Part shown: piece after piece, positions 33,157 to 43,300 of the stretch
How positions within the stretch are numbered: position 1 is the first letter of the stretch
Layout: every line of letters begins with the position of its first letter
NCBI GenBank assembly: GCA_027475525.1
Contig: JAMWFC010000088.1
Coordinates: 1,271,534 to 1,335,533 of the forward strand
Origin: Macrolepiota albuminosa
Taxonomy: Eukaryota > Basidiomycota > Agaricomycetes > Agaricales > Agaricaceae
DNA: 64,000 nt
Direction: 5' to 3'
Translations under genes and position numbers: made by a program
The notes under the pieces: generated by a model
Seen by the model: the letters and a program-made list of their open reading frames with translations, nothing else
Database searches by the model: none
What the model was told of the DNA's origin: nothing

Positions 33157-36100
33157 TCAACCTTCCCCTTTGTCACTCTTTCTCTTTCTTTTGGTAAGCG
33201 CACATCCGAGCTGGTCGCCTAGAGATGGTTTAGTGAAGGGTAGTCCTTTCCTTTCATGTAGCACTCCAATAAAGTTCCACACTGCATTCTGACCTGATGC
33301 GGTGCATTCCGTAAGGATGTGCTCAATTGTTTCCGTTGTTCTGCACTGTGGGCATACTGCTCTGTCTTCATAATCCTTTACATTCTCCCAATACCTTCCT
33401 ACCTTATAGGAATTATGCATTGCTCGCCACAGGAAGTTTCTAGTTTGGCGGGTAAGGTCTTTGTCTCTTAGAGATATTCATATTTGTTCATCTGTTGGGA
33501 GGTCGCCCAGCCTCTCTTTTGTAGCCCACCTTGTCATGTTGAGATGTGTAGTCATGCCTTTTTGCTGTGGTTTCGGGTTTCTTTCTAGTATACCTTTGTA
33601 CACTGTGGCTTGTGTTAGTTTTGTTAATTTTGTGCCTTGGATGTTATATCTACGTGGCCCAGTCAGGTTTATTTTGTCTAGGGTTGGCTTATGGGCCCCC
33701 TCACTTGCAAGTCTATCTGCTTCTTCATTTCCTTCAATCCCAGCGTGACCCTTTACTTTCTCTAGCATTGTGATTCCATTTTTTTTCGAAAGGTCGCTAC
33801 TATCAACTTTAGGATTTCTTTATTCGCTGTGCCTATCCAGCCTTCGTCTTCTCTGTTTTCCAGGTGTTTGGTTAAACTGTCTATGGTGATTTGTAAATCA
33901 CTTTTTATTAGGATTGCCTGGGCATCTGGTGCAGTTTGCGCTGCCACTAGTATGGCCACTGATTCTTCGGCATTATTGGTTTGGGCCACACACTCCAGTA
34001 GACGGATCGCTTAGTTATGGGGGTCATCAGGACCAAACTAAACACCAGCTTCTGCTGCTGATTTTCCTTTGTTATTTTTAATGCATGACCCATCGGTGTA
34101 AATTGTTACTATGTCCAGTGGGAGTTGTGGTGCTTTTATATACTCTATTTGTTCCATGGGTGTTACATCTGGCTTTGCAAAAACCCTGAAACCTTCTTTA
34201 AGAGAACCTCTCGTGGTAAACTCTGGGTTGAACACTCTTCTGTCCTCATCTTGTGTGAGTTCCTCCTCCTCTTCTGTAATCTTTCTACTTATCTCAGGAG
34301 TATTTGGGCTCCATTTCTCCCCCAGTCTTGTTATATAATTCCTAGCAATTTTGCTACACTTGTGTGGGTTCCCACACCCCCCACTTCTCAAGTCTTTACA
34401 TGTTTGGCAAGCACAGTTTTTCCTGGCTTTGTGCAAAGACGGTGCTTCAGGATCCAGGGCATTTCCCAGGCCCACCATGTCCCCTACTGTGCATATTTTG
34501 TGTGTCTTCCTCATACACAGCATAGAGGCAGTATTTATTCTGAGATACTTTTCCTGTGCCAGGTCAATGTAGAACCAGGCTGGCATCTGGCTTCTTAACT
34601 TGTTGGCCAGGAGAAGGGGCTGGAATGTCATGTTATGTTTTTTCATTATCTGAAGCATTTTCAGTATTTGTGCTGGGAGACCATTCTCTGCTGCTCTTGT
34701 ATTCACTTTCGTAGTTTGGAGTATGAAGTTTGTTAGGGCATTTTTATCGTGACCCTGTGTATTTGCGATCTTTGAGTTTATGACCTTGTCGGTCAAAATT
34801 GCTCATCTGAGGCGTTCCTCATCAAATTTCAGGTACCTCTGAGCTTTCATCATCTCTATTGCTTTGTTTCTCGCTTTCAGGTCTAGTACTTTCCTGCCAC
34901 CCTCTTTTAGTGGCAATCTCATGGTGCTCAATCCTATTGTTTGTCATAATCTTTCAGGTCTAGTACTTTCCTGCCACCCTCTTTTAGTGGCAATCTCATG
35001 GTGCTCAATCCTATTGTTTGTCATAATTCACTATTCCAAAGGAACTCACTTATCATTTTTGTCAACTGGTTTTCTACCTGTTTTGGCATATCCTGGACTC
35101 ATGTTCTGTACTGGGTACGTCCGCCTACAACCATGTTTATTATCAGTCTCCTGCCCTCCAATGTTGGCTTCTCCTTGTTCCATCTTTTCAGGTCTCTCAT
35201 TATTATTCCACAGTCAGAGTCCACACGCTCATGCTATCGACTTTATTTCCTATAAGAGCGCCTAGGAGGTGTGTCGCCTCTCCATCTGCCACAATTTTGA
35301 TCTTGTCAGGTATAGTCTGGCTTGCGTTCTTTGGCTTATGCGTGCTAATCATTTCTGTCCTGTGCTCAGCTGTGCCAATTGAAACAATTACTGTTTTTGG
35401 TATATTAAATCTCGCTCCTGATGCAGCACACCAGTCTCTCAGCAGCTTCTGCAGGTCTTTAAAATTGTCGTCTTCATCCAGGTACACTGTAGTATCATCA
35501 GCAAAGAGCGTGGCAATTAGCCTCTCCAATCCTTCTCCCATGTCAATTCCTTTTAACTTTGAGGATCTTAGCATTTGCGCCAGGGACTCAATTGCGATGT
35601 TGAACAGGAGGCATGACAGTGAGTCTCCCTGATGCACTCCCCTTGTTACCTTATATCTTTCGCTCATCTCTCCATTCAGGATGACCTTTGTGTATGCATC
35701 ACTGTATAGTGTCTTTACTGTGTTGATGAACTCTATTGGAAGCCCAGCTTTTTTCATTGCTCTCTACAGGAAGGGGTGGAGAATCTTATCATAAGCCTTT
35801 TCCTGATCCAAACATACAATCATTCTGTTCTTTTCTGTTAGCTCACACCAATCTATCATGACTCGAGCTAGTTCTGTCTGATCCTCAATTCGTCTTTTTT
35901 TCATGAAGCCAGCTTGATCTTGGTGTATTATATTCAGTGCTACATTGCTCAGCCTCATGGACAAGGCTTTTGTCATTATTTTATAATCAGTGTTCAATAC
36001 TGTGATAGGGCAGTAGTTTGCTATATCTGTCTTATCTCCTTTTTTATAAAGTGGACACATCCACCCTTCAGCAAAATCGGTTCCCTGCTCTAGGCCGTTT

Positions 36101-36262
36101 ATTTGAATATCTTGAAATACCTTAGCTAGTGCCGATGCAACATCAAAACCCAGTTTTTCTTCTTTCTGGGCTTCCTCATAGTGTAGTTTGAGTTCCTTCT
36201 ATAATTCATGTACTATTCCATCAAGGCCAGCTGCCTTTCCATTTTGTAGTTTGTTTAAAGTC
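33157..36262 (-). pseudogene. LINE reverse transcriptase - zinc knuckle - RNase H pseudogene
   Basis: Segments in order on the minus strand: RT fingers (NGKAAGLDGIVHEL); palm with CLDQEKAYDKI (35764-36060); the catalytic TLFADDTTVYLDED (35203-35757); a cysteine-rich block CACQTCKDLRSGGCGNPHKC (34038-34796), typical of basidiomycete LINEs as far as I recall; RNase H with IYTDGSC (near 34090) and KGHAGIEGNEEADRLA (near 33740); and a C-terminal CPQCRTTETIEHILTEC zinc motif (near 33330). Breaks occur at 36061, 35758, about 34874-35027 (seam), 34038, 33762 and 33478. RT and RNase H motifs place it with RNase H-carrying LINEs (Tad/I-like); the exact clade cannot be given. Confidence 0.75.
34874..35027. 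repeat. 77-bp tandem repeat (assembly seam 9)
   Basis: 34874-34950 equals 34951-35027 exactly. Confidence 0.95.
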
Positions 36263-36270
36263 CTATTCAA

Positions 36271-36680
36271 AATACATACTTTCAAGTCAAAAAGCCAGTA
36301 AACCTCCAAAAAAACAGTCCTGACACAATAAATAGGAATCTGAATTGATAGAAAATCTATACATAACAAAAATGAGCAACAAAAACCTTTAAAAGTTATC
36401 AGAAAGTGCAAATCATCAAAGATCAGTAGGCATCCTTACAGAATAGAGCAAGGGTATAGTGTGTTTTTGAAAGGAAGATAAGGGATAAAGGATGTAGATA
36501 ATCAACAATGGATTTGATGGATTTGATGGACTCCAAAAATTGCACAGCCACAAATTCAAAGTCAGCTTATCTGATAAGCTGCTGACAAAGATTAGCTAAA
36601 ATTCTAATATTCTGACAAATCTTAGATCAGCAGTGCCAAAAAAAAGTCAAGTTCATACGAGTTGTCCCATTCTATATAGA
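36271..36680 (-). other. 5' arm of the Helitron
   Basis: AT-rich, no motif recognised. By position it is the Helitron's 5' leader separated from the rest by the LINE; the terminal TC is at 36680-36679. Confidence 0.55.
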
Positions 36681-36730
36681 TATCTAGGTACAGGTTTATG
36701 TCAGTAAGTATGTAAGTGTTTATAATAAAC
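36681..36730 (-). repeat. Copia left LTR, second piece
   Basis: TATCTAGGTACAGG... aligns with 55507-55556 of the right LTR. It ends with the TAAAC target duplication of Gypsy-2A. Confidence 0.75.
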
Positions 36731-37120
36731 TGTCACGACCCCTCCCCTCCGGGCCCACCCCGGGACACCCCCGGAACACCATCCGGGACCCTCCCTCCGA
36801 CACCACAGGACACGCCCCGCCATCACGACCGCCGACACCGCCATCACGCGCATCAGGACCGCCATCAGCCGCCACCGATCACCATCAGCCAGCCCCCCCG
36901 AGACCCCTGCATCACGGACCCCGGGATCAACCGCCATCGACGATCGGATCACGCGGCTCGCATCAAGCCAACACGCATCACGCCCTACGCATCACGACTC
37001 CCTCCGCGCCAATTGATCGCGCGTCCCCCACGCGCGATCCTGGTACGTAGTCCCGGACCGCTACTCAATGACCCCCGGAACTCATCCCAGACATCCCGGA
37101 ATCCCGAGACACGATCCGTA

Positions 37121-37154
37121 GTACTTATAGTGTAGTTCTCCGCTGTATTCGCTA
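37121..37154 (+). promoter_or_regulatory. Predicted core promoter and RNA start of Gypsy-2A
   Basis: GTACTTATAGTG near 37121-37132 is a TATA-like word. About 28 bp downstream, A37154 begins AGTCTTGATATT, which is exactly complementary to the priming site; the base before it (37153) breaks the complementarity. This pins the predicted RNA 5' end to 37154. Confidence 0.6.
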
Positions 37155-37308
37155 GTCTTGATATTGCATAACTGTTACTTGGATATTGCGTGCCCTTTGT
37201 TTGACTGGTACGCCTCGTTTGGTACGCTTCGACTGGCACGCCTTAGTATTCGCGTGCTATAAGTTTGGTACGCACTTCGCGACTCTTAAATTACTAACTT
37301 GGTCTCGT

Positions 37309-37464
37309 CCTAGAACCTCCGGTTCACGACTCGACCCCCTCTAACTCCCAGCCACTTTCATCCCAAAACCCCCGGACTCTAGTCCCCTAGAACCTCCGGT
37401 TCACGACTCGACCCCCTCTAACTCCCAGCCACTTTCATCCCAAAACCCCCGGACTCTAGTCCCC
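37309..37464. repeat. 77-bp tandem repeat (assembly seam 10)
   Basis: 37309-37387 recurs at 37386-37464, offset 77. It ends at the C run where the two LTRs of this element differ by one base. Confidence 0.95.
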
Positions 37465-37604
37465 CTCCCGGGATTACCCTGTCCTCGTCTTGAACCCCGG
37501 AGTCCTAGCCCCGGAGTTCCAGACACCCGAGTATCCGTAGATCAAGTCCGCATCGTGAGGGCGTCGCTTTCCCGGAAAGCCCCCGATTCAGCGGAACCTG
37601 ACAT

Positions 37605-37616
37605 AATATCAAGACT
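37605..37616 (+). other. Self-priming site of Gypsy-2A
   Basis: AATATCAAGACT begins two bases after the LTR end and is the reverse complement of 37154-37165. Nothing here resembles a tRNA 3' end (no TGG start). This layout matches the self-priming seen in Tf1 of fission yeast and relatives, where the first bases of the RNA fold back to prime. Confidence 0.7.
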
Positions 37617-37636
37617 CTCTCCTTACACCGTTCTTG

Positions 37637-40363
37637 ATGGCTACGTATACTCACACTTACTACCCCACCGGGTACCAGACCGACCCTTACGGACGCCCGG
37701 TACCCGAGCACTACTCCGCGCAGACCCCCCGCCCCGTCTACCCACCCCTCCCGTACGAACCTCAGTATCTCCACCGCCACTGGGCCCCCGACCCGTCCCT
37801 CTACGACCTGGGGCCCTCAGCCAGCTGGGCCCCCCCGCCCAACTTAGCCATGGCACGACCCGTGGAGGTCCCCTCGTACCGGAGCATCCCCGGGGGCCTG
37901 CCGGAAACCCCACCTGTGCCCAGTGGACCTCGCCCGGTTCCCCCCAGCGAGGGCCCCTTTGCACCCACCCCCTACTACGGTTATCAGCGCCCCGTCCCCC
38001 AACCCCGAGAACCCCGAGGACCTCCCTACCCCGACTACCCCCCTCGTCATTACCCGGCCGCCGCTCCGCCCGCTCGAACCCCTCCCTCACCAATGGGACG
38101 ACGACGCCTCGAGGAATATGAACGGCAACGGGACGAGGTACTCCGCTCCCTCAGGATCTCGCCAGAGGACTTCGCGCAACGGACACGGATGCTGCTCGTG
38201 GAATTCGGACACGACGACTTCGAAGGCACTCCGGAGGAATGGGCTCACTGCCTGGTCGAATTCGGGGATCGCCTCACGCGAGGAGAACTCCCGGAGCAAA
38301 CCATGGTAAAGTATAGGCGCAATACGATCCTCCGGGAAGAATTACAGCAACTGCTCGATGAAGTCCACGCGTCCCCCTCCCCTCGGCCCCTCAACGACCC
38401 CGCGGACCCAGGTCGCTCGATTCACATTCGACGGGAACCCCCGGAATCGGCCCCAGCAGTCCCGGCAGCCCCCACGGTCCCCACTCCGGAGCAACGACAA
38501 CGGGAAGAACGGCAGAACGCCTCAGCCATATTACGGTCCCTCAACCCGACTGGAGGCCTCTTCGATCAACCCGCTGCCCGCACGGTAGGCTTGTCAACTC
38601 GCCGCAGGGCTAACTCCGTTCCTAGTACCTTCGAGACCTGGGGACAGCCTCAGCGACCCCTGGAACCCCTCCCGCGAACAGACAACACCCGACCTCCGCC
38701 CCCGGCAAACCCCGGTAGAGCCCGGGTGGACACCCCTAGCACGGACGACACGCTATGCTACATCGACGAGCTCACGCGCGACGACAATGAACAACGCCCC
38801 GCGCCCGCGCCCGCCCCGGCACCAGCACCGCCCCCCACGTCCGCCCCGGCCCCTCCGGAACCCAACTTCCGTCGCGACCCGCCACCCCACTTCGACCTAC
38901 GGAACCCCCCGCGGCCCCCGATGCAAGCACGACCCTCCCGGGTTGAACGTCCCCCGCGCAACCCAGCACCCGACCCAGCACCTAATCCCCCTCCGCCCGA
39001 CCCGACACCGCCGAACCCTCCCCGACCGCCTCCGCCACCCCCAGCTGAACCTCGAGGACGACCCCCAGGCCCTCCACCTCCGCCACCCCCTGCGTGGAGA
39101 CCCGGGCCCCCCCCTGGCAGGAACGAGCCCCCTTGGAACAATGGGCCTCCCGGGCGTGGACCCCCAGGTGAGCCACCCGGAGGAGGACCTCCCGGCGGGT
39201 GGGGTCCCGCCCTTGGTGCTTTTCCTCCTCAAGGAGGGGGGGGTAATCACTATTACTACTATTACAATGCTGGCCCCCCTCCCCGCAACGCTGCCGGACC
39301 GGACGACGCTCGCGACGCCCTCGCCCGCGAAGGACGACTGGACATCCAAAAGCCTGACGCTTTCACGGGCCGGGACCCCCGAAAATGGCGTACCTTCCTC
39401 ACTCAGTGTCTCAATACGTTTCAGGCAAAGCCGCTCACGTTTCAGGTTGACAGCTCCCGGGTGGCCTTTGCCGCATCATACCTCCAGGGGATCGCCTTCG
39501 ATCACTACACGGCCCTCATCCAGTTCGACCCCAACAATCCGGCACTCGCTCGATGGCAGGCCTTCGTCGATGAGTTCTCCGGGAAGTTCGGAGTCTACGA
39601 TACCGTGGCCGAGGCCGAGGACAACCTCTTCAACCTCCGGATGCGCTCGGAAGAACGTTTCACCACCTTTATCGTACGTTTTGAAAAGGAAGCTTACGAG
39701 ACAGGTTGGAATTACAGCGCCCTCCGGTACGCCCTCCGCCGCGCCTTGCCACAACGCATCAAGGACGTCCTCCGACTCGCCCCGAAACAACCCTCCTACG
39801 ACGGATACAAGGCCCTCGTCATGCAGATCGACCAGCGCTACTGGGAAGACCGCAGCGAGTATTCGAACTCCCGACCCCCCTGGAACCCTAGGGGAGGACC
39901 CCCTTGGCCCTCCGGCGAAGCCCCCAACCCCCAAGGTCGAAACCCTGGTCCCCCCGCGTTCCCTGGCGGCCGACCCCCGGTGAGTCGCGGCCCGCCCAAT
40001 ACTAACCCCGGCAGCGGCGCCCGCCCCCAGGCCCAACTCAACGCCGCCGTGGCTGCCCACGACCCGGACGACGCGCCAAGCCCCGAGGAACCCCCGGAAG
40101 ACCCCGAAGACCTCGACTTCGACGACGAACGGGACGAAGAGGCCCTCCGGGCCAACCGGCTTCAGAAGAAGGGACGACCCTGGATCGAAGTCCCGACGGA
40201 TGTGCAGGAACGACGGAGAAGGGAGGGTGTCTGCATACTCTGTGGTGAGAAAGACCATTTCATCTCCGAGTGCCCCAAACGACAGGTCATGGGACGTGCC
40301 ACCTGGACCTTCGAAGGGGAGGACGCCACCTACGGGTATTCGGAAAACGACCCGGCGATTTAG
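37637..40363 (+). CDS. gag: Gypsy-2A Gag
   Basis: ATG at 37637 (context CTTGATGGCT), 908 residues, UAG at 40361-40363. The N-terminal 150 residues are Tyr/Pro-rich and a long polyproline region spans about residues 350-540. The capsid domain (retrotransposon Gag family) is at about residues 555-740, with FTGRDPRKWRTFLTQCLN and FEKEAYETGWNYSALRYAL. The zinc knuckle C-x2-C-x4-H-x4-C ([14 protein letters not shown]) is near the C-terminus, followed by about 30 residues. Gag forms the particle and binds RNA. At over 900 residues it is much longer than typical Ty3-type Gag, mostly through the Pro-rich insert. Pol begins in the -1 frame, overlapping by up to about 94 bp. The start is conserved in Gypsy-2B, where an LTR inserted right behind it. 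Confidence 0.9.
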   Translation: MATYTHTYYPTGYQTDPYGRPVPEHYSAQTPRPVYPPLPYEPQYLHRHWAPDPSLYDLGPSASWAPPPNLAMARPVEVPSYRSIPGGLPETPPVPSGPRPVPPSEGPFAPTPYYGYQRPVPQPREPRGPPYPDYPPRHYPAAAPPARTPPSPMGRRRLEEYERQRDEVLRSLRISPEDFAQRTRMLLVEFGHDDFEGTPEEWAHCLVEFGDRLTRGELPEQTMVKYRRNTILREELQQLLDEVHASPSPRPLNDPADPGRSIHIRREPPESAPAVPAAPTVPTPEQRQREERQNASAILRSLNPTGGLFDQPAARTVGLSTRRRANSVPSTFETWGQPQRPLEPLPRTDNTRPPPPANPGRARVDTPSTDDTLCYIDELTRDDNEQRPAPAPAPAPAPPPTSAPAPPEPNFRRDPPPHFDLRNPPRPPMQARPSRVERPPRNPAPDPAPNPPPPDPTPPNPPRPPPPPPAEPRGRPPGPPPPPPPAWRPGPPPGRNEPPWNNGPPGRGPPGEPPGGGPPGGWGPALGAFPPQGGGGNHYYYYYNAGPPPRNAAGPDDARDALAREGRLDIQKPDAFTGRDPRKWRTFLTQCLNTFQAKPLTFQVDSSRVAFAASYLQGIAFDHYTALIQFDPNNPALARWQAFVDEFSGKFGVYDTVAEAEDNLFNLRMRSEERFTTFIVRFEKEAYETGWNYSALRYALRRALPQRIKDVLRLAPKQPSYDGYKALVMQIDQRYWEDRSEYSNSRPPWNPRGGPPWPSGEAPNPQGRNPGPPAFPGGRPPVSRGPPNTNPGSGARPQAQLNAAVAAHDPDDAPSPEEPPEDPEDLDFDDERDEEALRANRLQKKGRPWIEVPTDVQERRRREGVCILCGEKDHFISECPKRQVMGRATWTFEGEDATYGYSENDPAI

Positions 40364-43300
40364 ACCCGGAAGACGCCCTAAATCGCGGAATCGACCCCGA
40401 CGTCTTCTCCGCCCCGGTCTCACACCTTCGCTCTACGACACTCGTACAGGACACCCTCACGGCTTACCTACCCTCCCACTCTTCGCACTCCTTCCTCCTC
40501 AAAACCCGCATCACCCCCTCCGGAGCTCCCCTCAACACCCTCGTCGACAGTGGCGCCACCGACAACTTCATCGATGAAGCATGGTCTACCCTCACCCCGG
40601 AACCCGCCCAGCGACTCCCGGTCCCGGTACGGCTCTGCCTCTTCGACGGGGACGCCTCTACGGCAGGGGACATCACTCACTTCGTGCGTATGCCCGTCAC
40701 TTTCGCCAACGGACAGACTCACACCCTCCAGATGTTGGTAACAAAACTCCACCCCTCCGCACCCCTGGTCTTAGGGCTCCCGTGGCTCCGAGATACTAAC
40801 CCCCGCATCGATTGGCGACACCTCACCCTTCGCCTGACCCGGGACCCGACCCCCGACGACCAGCAACTCCCCTTCGACATCCCCCACTCCTCCAACTCTA
40901 CCCCGAAGGACGGGCCTCCGCCACCCCCCGGACTCCAGTCCCGTTCATCCCGATCCTTCGTCATCAATGCCAGGCTGGACGGCGCCCCAGGACCAGTCTC
41001 GGCCCTCATCGACAGTGGAGCCACCGGAGTATTCGTCAGCGACGCTCTCGACCTCCCTCACGACTCCCTCGACCAGCCCCTCCGCCTGCAACGCCTCGAC
41101 GGCACCCCCTCCTCCTCCGGCCCCATCCAAAGGTCTCACTCGGGACGCGTGACCCTGGACAACAACTACGAGTTCACTTCCGACTTCCTGGTCACGCGAC
41201 TTCACGAATCGACCCCGATGGTGCTGGGACTACCCTGGCTGCGCGACACGAACCCCGACATCGATTGGAGGACGCTCACCATGACTTTCCCGGGACCCGA
41301 AGACCACCCCTCGACCGCCGTGCACCTCCGAGCCCTAGGAGGCGACCCGACGCCCGACACCCCCGGGACGACTGCCGCGCCCCCCGCGCATGCCCCACCC
41401 ACGCCCGTCCGAGACCTCAAGGCCCCTGATCGACCCCCAAACATTCCTCGGAACAAGTACAAAGGGCCGAACTACCCCTGCCGGTCTCAGACACGCGTCA
41501 CACCCGCTCCGGCCGATGCCTCCGCGACCCCGACCAACCCGAGCGCACTCGACATCAGGATCATTGGGGCCGCCCCCTTCGCCCGTCTCATGAGGGACGG
41601 AACTCCCACGTTTCAGCTGCACACCTCGCCCTCTCTCCCGGAAGAACACCTACGAGGGGACACTATTCCCCCGGAACAGAAAACCGAGGAGCAAATCCTC
41701 CGAGAAGTAGTTCCCCCGGAGTATCACGAGTTCGCTGACGTATTCTCCGAAGGAGATGCCAGGGAGATTCCCCCTCACCGCCCCTATGATCACACCATCG
41801 ACCTCGAGGAAGGAGCCGCCCCCCCCTTCGGCAAGGTCTACAACATGTCGGAGGTCGAACTCCGGGCTCTCAAGGACTACCTCGACGAAATGCTCGGTAA
41901 GGGATTCATCCGACCCTCCGCCTCCGCCGCCGGAGCCCCGGTTCTATTCGCCAAGAAGAAGGACGGCTCGCTCCGACTCTGTGTCGACTACCGGGGACTC
42001 AATAAGATCACCAAGAAGAACCGCTACCCGCTCCCGCTCATTGGCGATCTGGTCGATCGACTCCGCAGTGCCAAGGTTTATACAAAGATCGACCTCCGCT
42101 CCGGTTACAACAACGTCCGCATCGCCCCGGGGCATGAGTGGAAAACCGCGTTCCGCACGCGGTATGGTCTGTTTGAGTACCTTGTAATGCCTTTCGGAAT
42201 GACTAACTCCCCCGCCACGTTCCAATACTTCATGAACGACATCTTCCACGACATGAGCGACGTCTTCGTGATAGTCTACCTGGACGACATACTCATCTAC
42301 TCCGACTCGCCAGAGGATCACCAGAAGCACGTCCGGCAAGTCCTCGAACGCCTTCGGGAACACAACCTCCACGCCAAGCCCGAGAAGTGTTCGTTCCATA
42401 CCGAAGAAGTTGAGTATCTTGGCGTCATAGTATCCCCGAATGGCGTCCGCATGGATCCCCACAAGGTCGAGGCCATCGTCAACTGGCCGCAACCCCGGAA
42501 CGTCAAGGAAGTACAGTCTTTCCTGGGTTTCGCTAACTTCTACCGGAGGTTCATAGATAATTATTCCGGTATCACGAAACCCCTCAACCGGCTCACGCGC
42601 AAGGACGTCGCCTGGAACTGGGACAGTAAGTGCCAGAGTGTCTTTAACCTGCTCAAGGAGGCTTTCACGACCGCCCCCGTACTCCGGCACTACGACCCGA
42701 CCCTCCCGATTATCCTGGAATGCGACGCCTCCGACTACGCCATCGCCGGGATTCTCTCGCAGATGGAACCTGACGGAGGAGAGCCCCGGCCAGTTGCCTT
42801 CTACACCCGGTCCATGATCGACGCCGAGCTCAATTACGACATCTACGACAAGGAGCTCCTCGCCATCGTCGAAGCCTTCAAACAATGGCGAGCCTACCTC
42901 GAGGGAGCCCGGCACCGGATTCAGGTCTACTCGGATCATAACAACCTGCAGTACTTCACCACGACCAAGCAACTGAGTCGACGGCAGGCCCGGTGGTCCG
43001 AGATCCTCTCGGAGTACGATTTCACGATCCAGTACCGCCCGGGACGACTCGGAGCTAAACCCGACGCCCTCACCCGTCGACCGGATGTCTATCCCAAAAA
43101 GTCGTTCGAGGCGGAACGCAATGCGTTCAATCATCGCGTGGTGATCCCTCCTGAACATCTGAATGCCGTACTGATCTTAAACGACGAAGGAACCCTGAAC
43201 CAGATCCGCCGCGCTCCCCGAGACAAGTACTTCACCGATCACGACCCCCAAAACTCTCCCGACAAGGGACCCTGAGCCAGATCCGCCGCGCTCCCCGAGA

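Larger units (their letters stand above)
32688..36270 (-). mobile_element. 5'-truncated LINE with RNase H, inserted in the Helitron
   Basis: The minus-strand 3' end is a 22-base A run (T run at 32688-32709). Helitron coding resumes immediately left of it. The 5' end breaks off within the reverse transcriptase near 36270 (first recognisable residues NRTLNKLQNGKAAGLDGI), as is usual for LINEs. No clear target duplication was found. It contains one 77-bp seam (34874). Confidence 0.8.
28638..36680 (-). mobile_element. Helitron, minus strand, inserted in the copia LTR
   Basis: The ends were found from the interrupted host LTR: the host reads ATATGA | TATCTAGG, so the insertion is between A and T, as known for Helitrons, with no target duplication. 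On the minus strand the element begins TCTATATAGAATGG (36680) and ends GGTGCAGCTCG (28638), with a hairpin (GTGCC TTC GGCAC, 28651-28663) 13 bases before the end. The 5' TC, the 3' hairpin and the A/T target fit; the last four bases CTCG differ from the usual CTRR. It encodes a Rep/helicase remnant (29145-32687). A LINE (32688-36270) splits its 5' part. Confidence 0.8.
36731..37603 (+). repeat. 5' LTR of Gypsy-2A (873 bp including a 77-bp seam)
   Basis: TGTCACGACC...GGAACCTGACA. The true length is about 796 bp once the seam at 37309 is collapsed. It contains the promoter (TATA-like near 37123). Confidence 0.92.

Noticed and set aside
38758..43158. Long minus-strand and alternate-frame ORFs across Gypsy-2A gag and pol (for example 39476-40423 minus, 41944-43158 minus, 38787-39983 plus)
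   Set aside because: They are shadows of GC-rich, stop-poor coding DNA: no motifs, no introns, and gag/pol in the chosen frames carry all the known domains.
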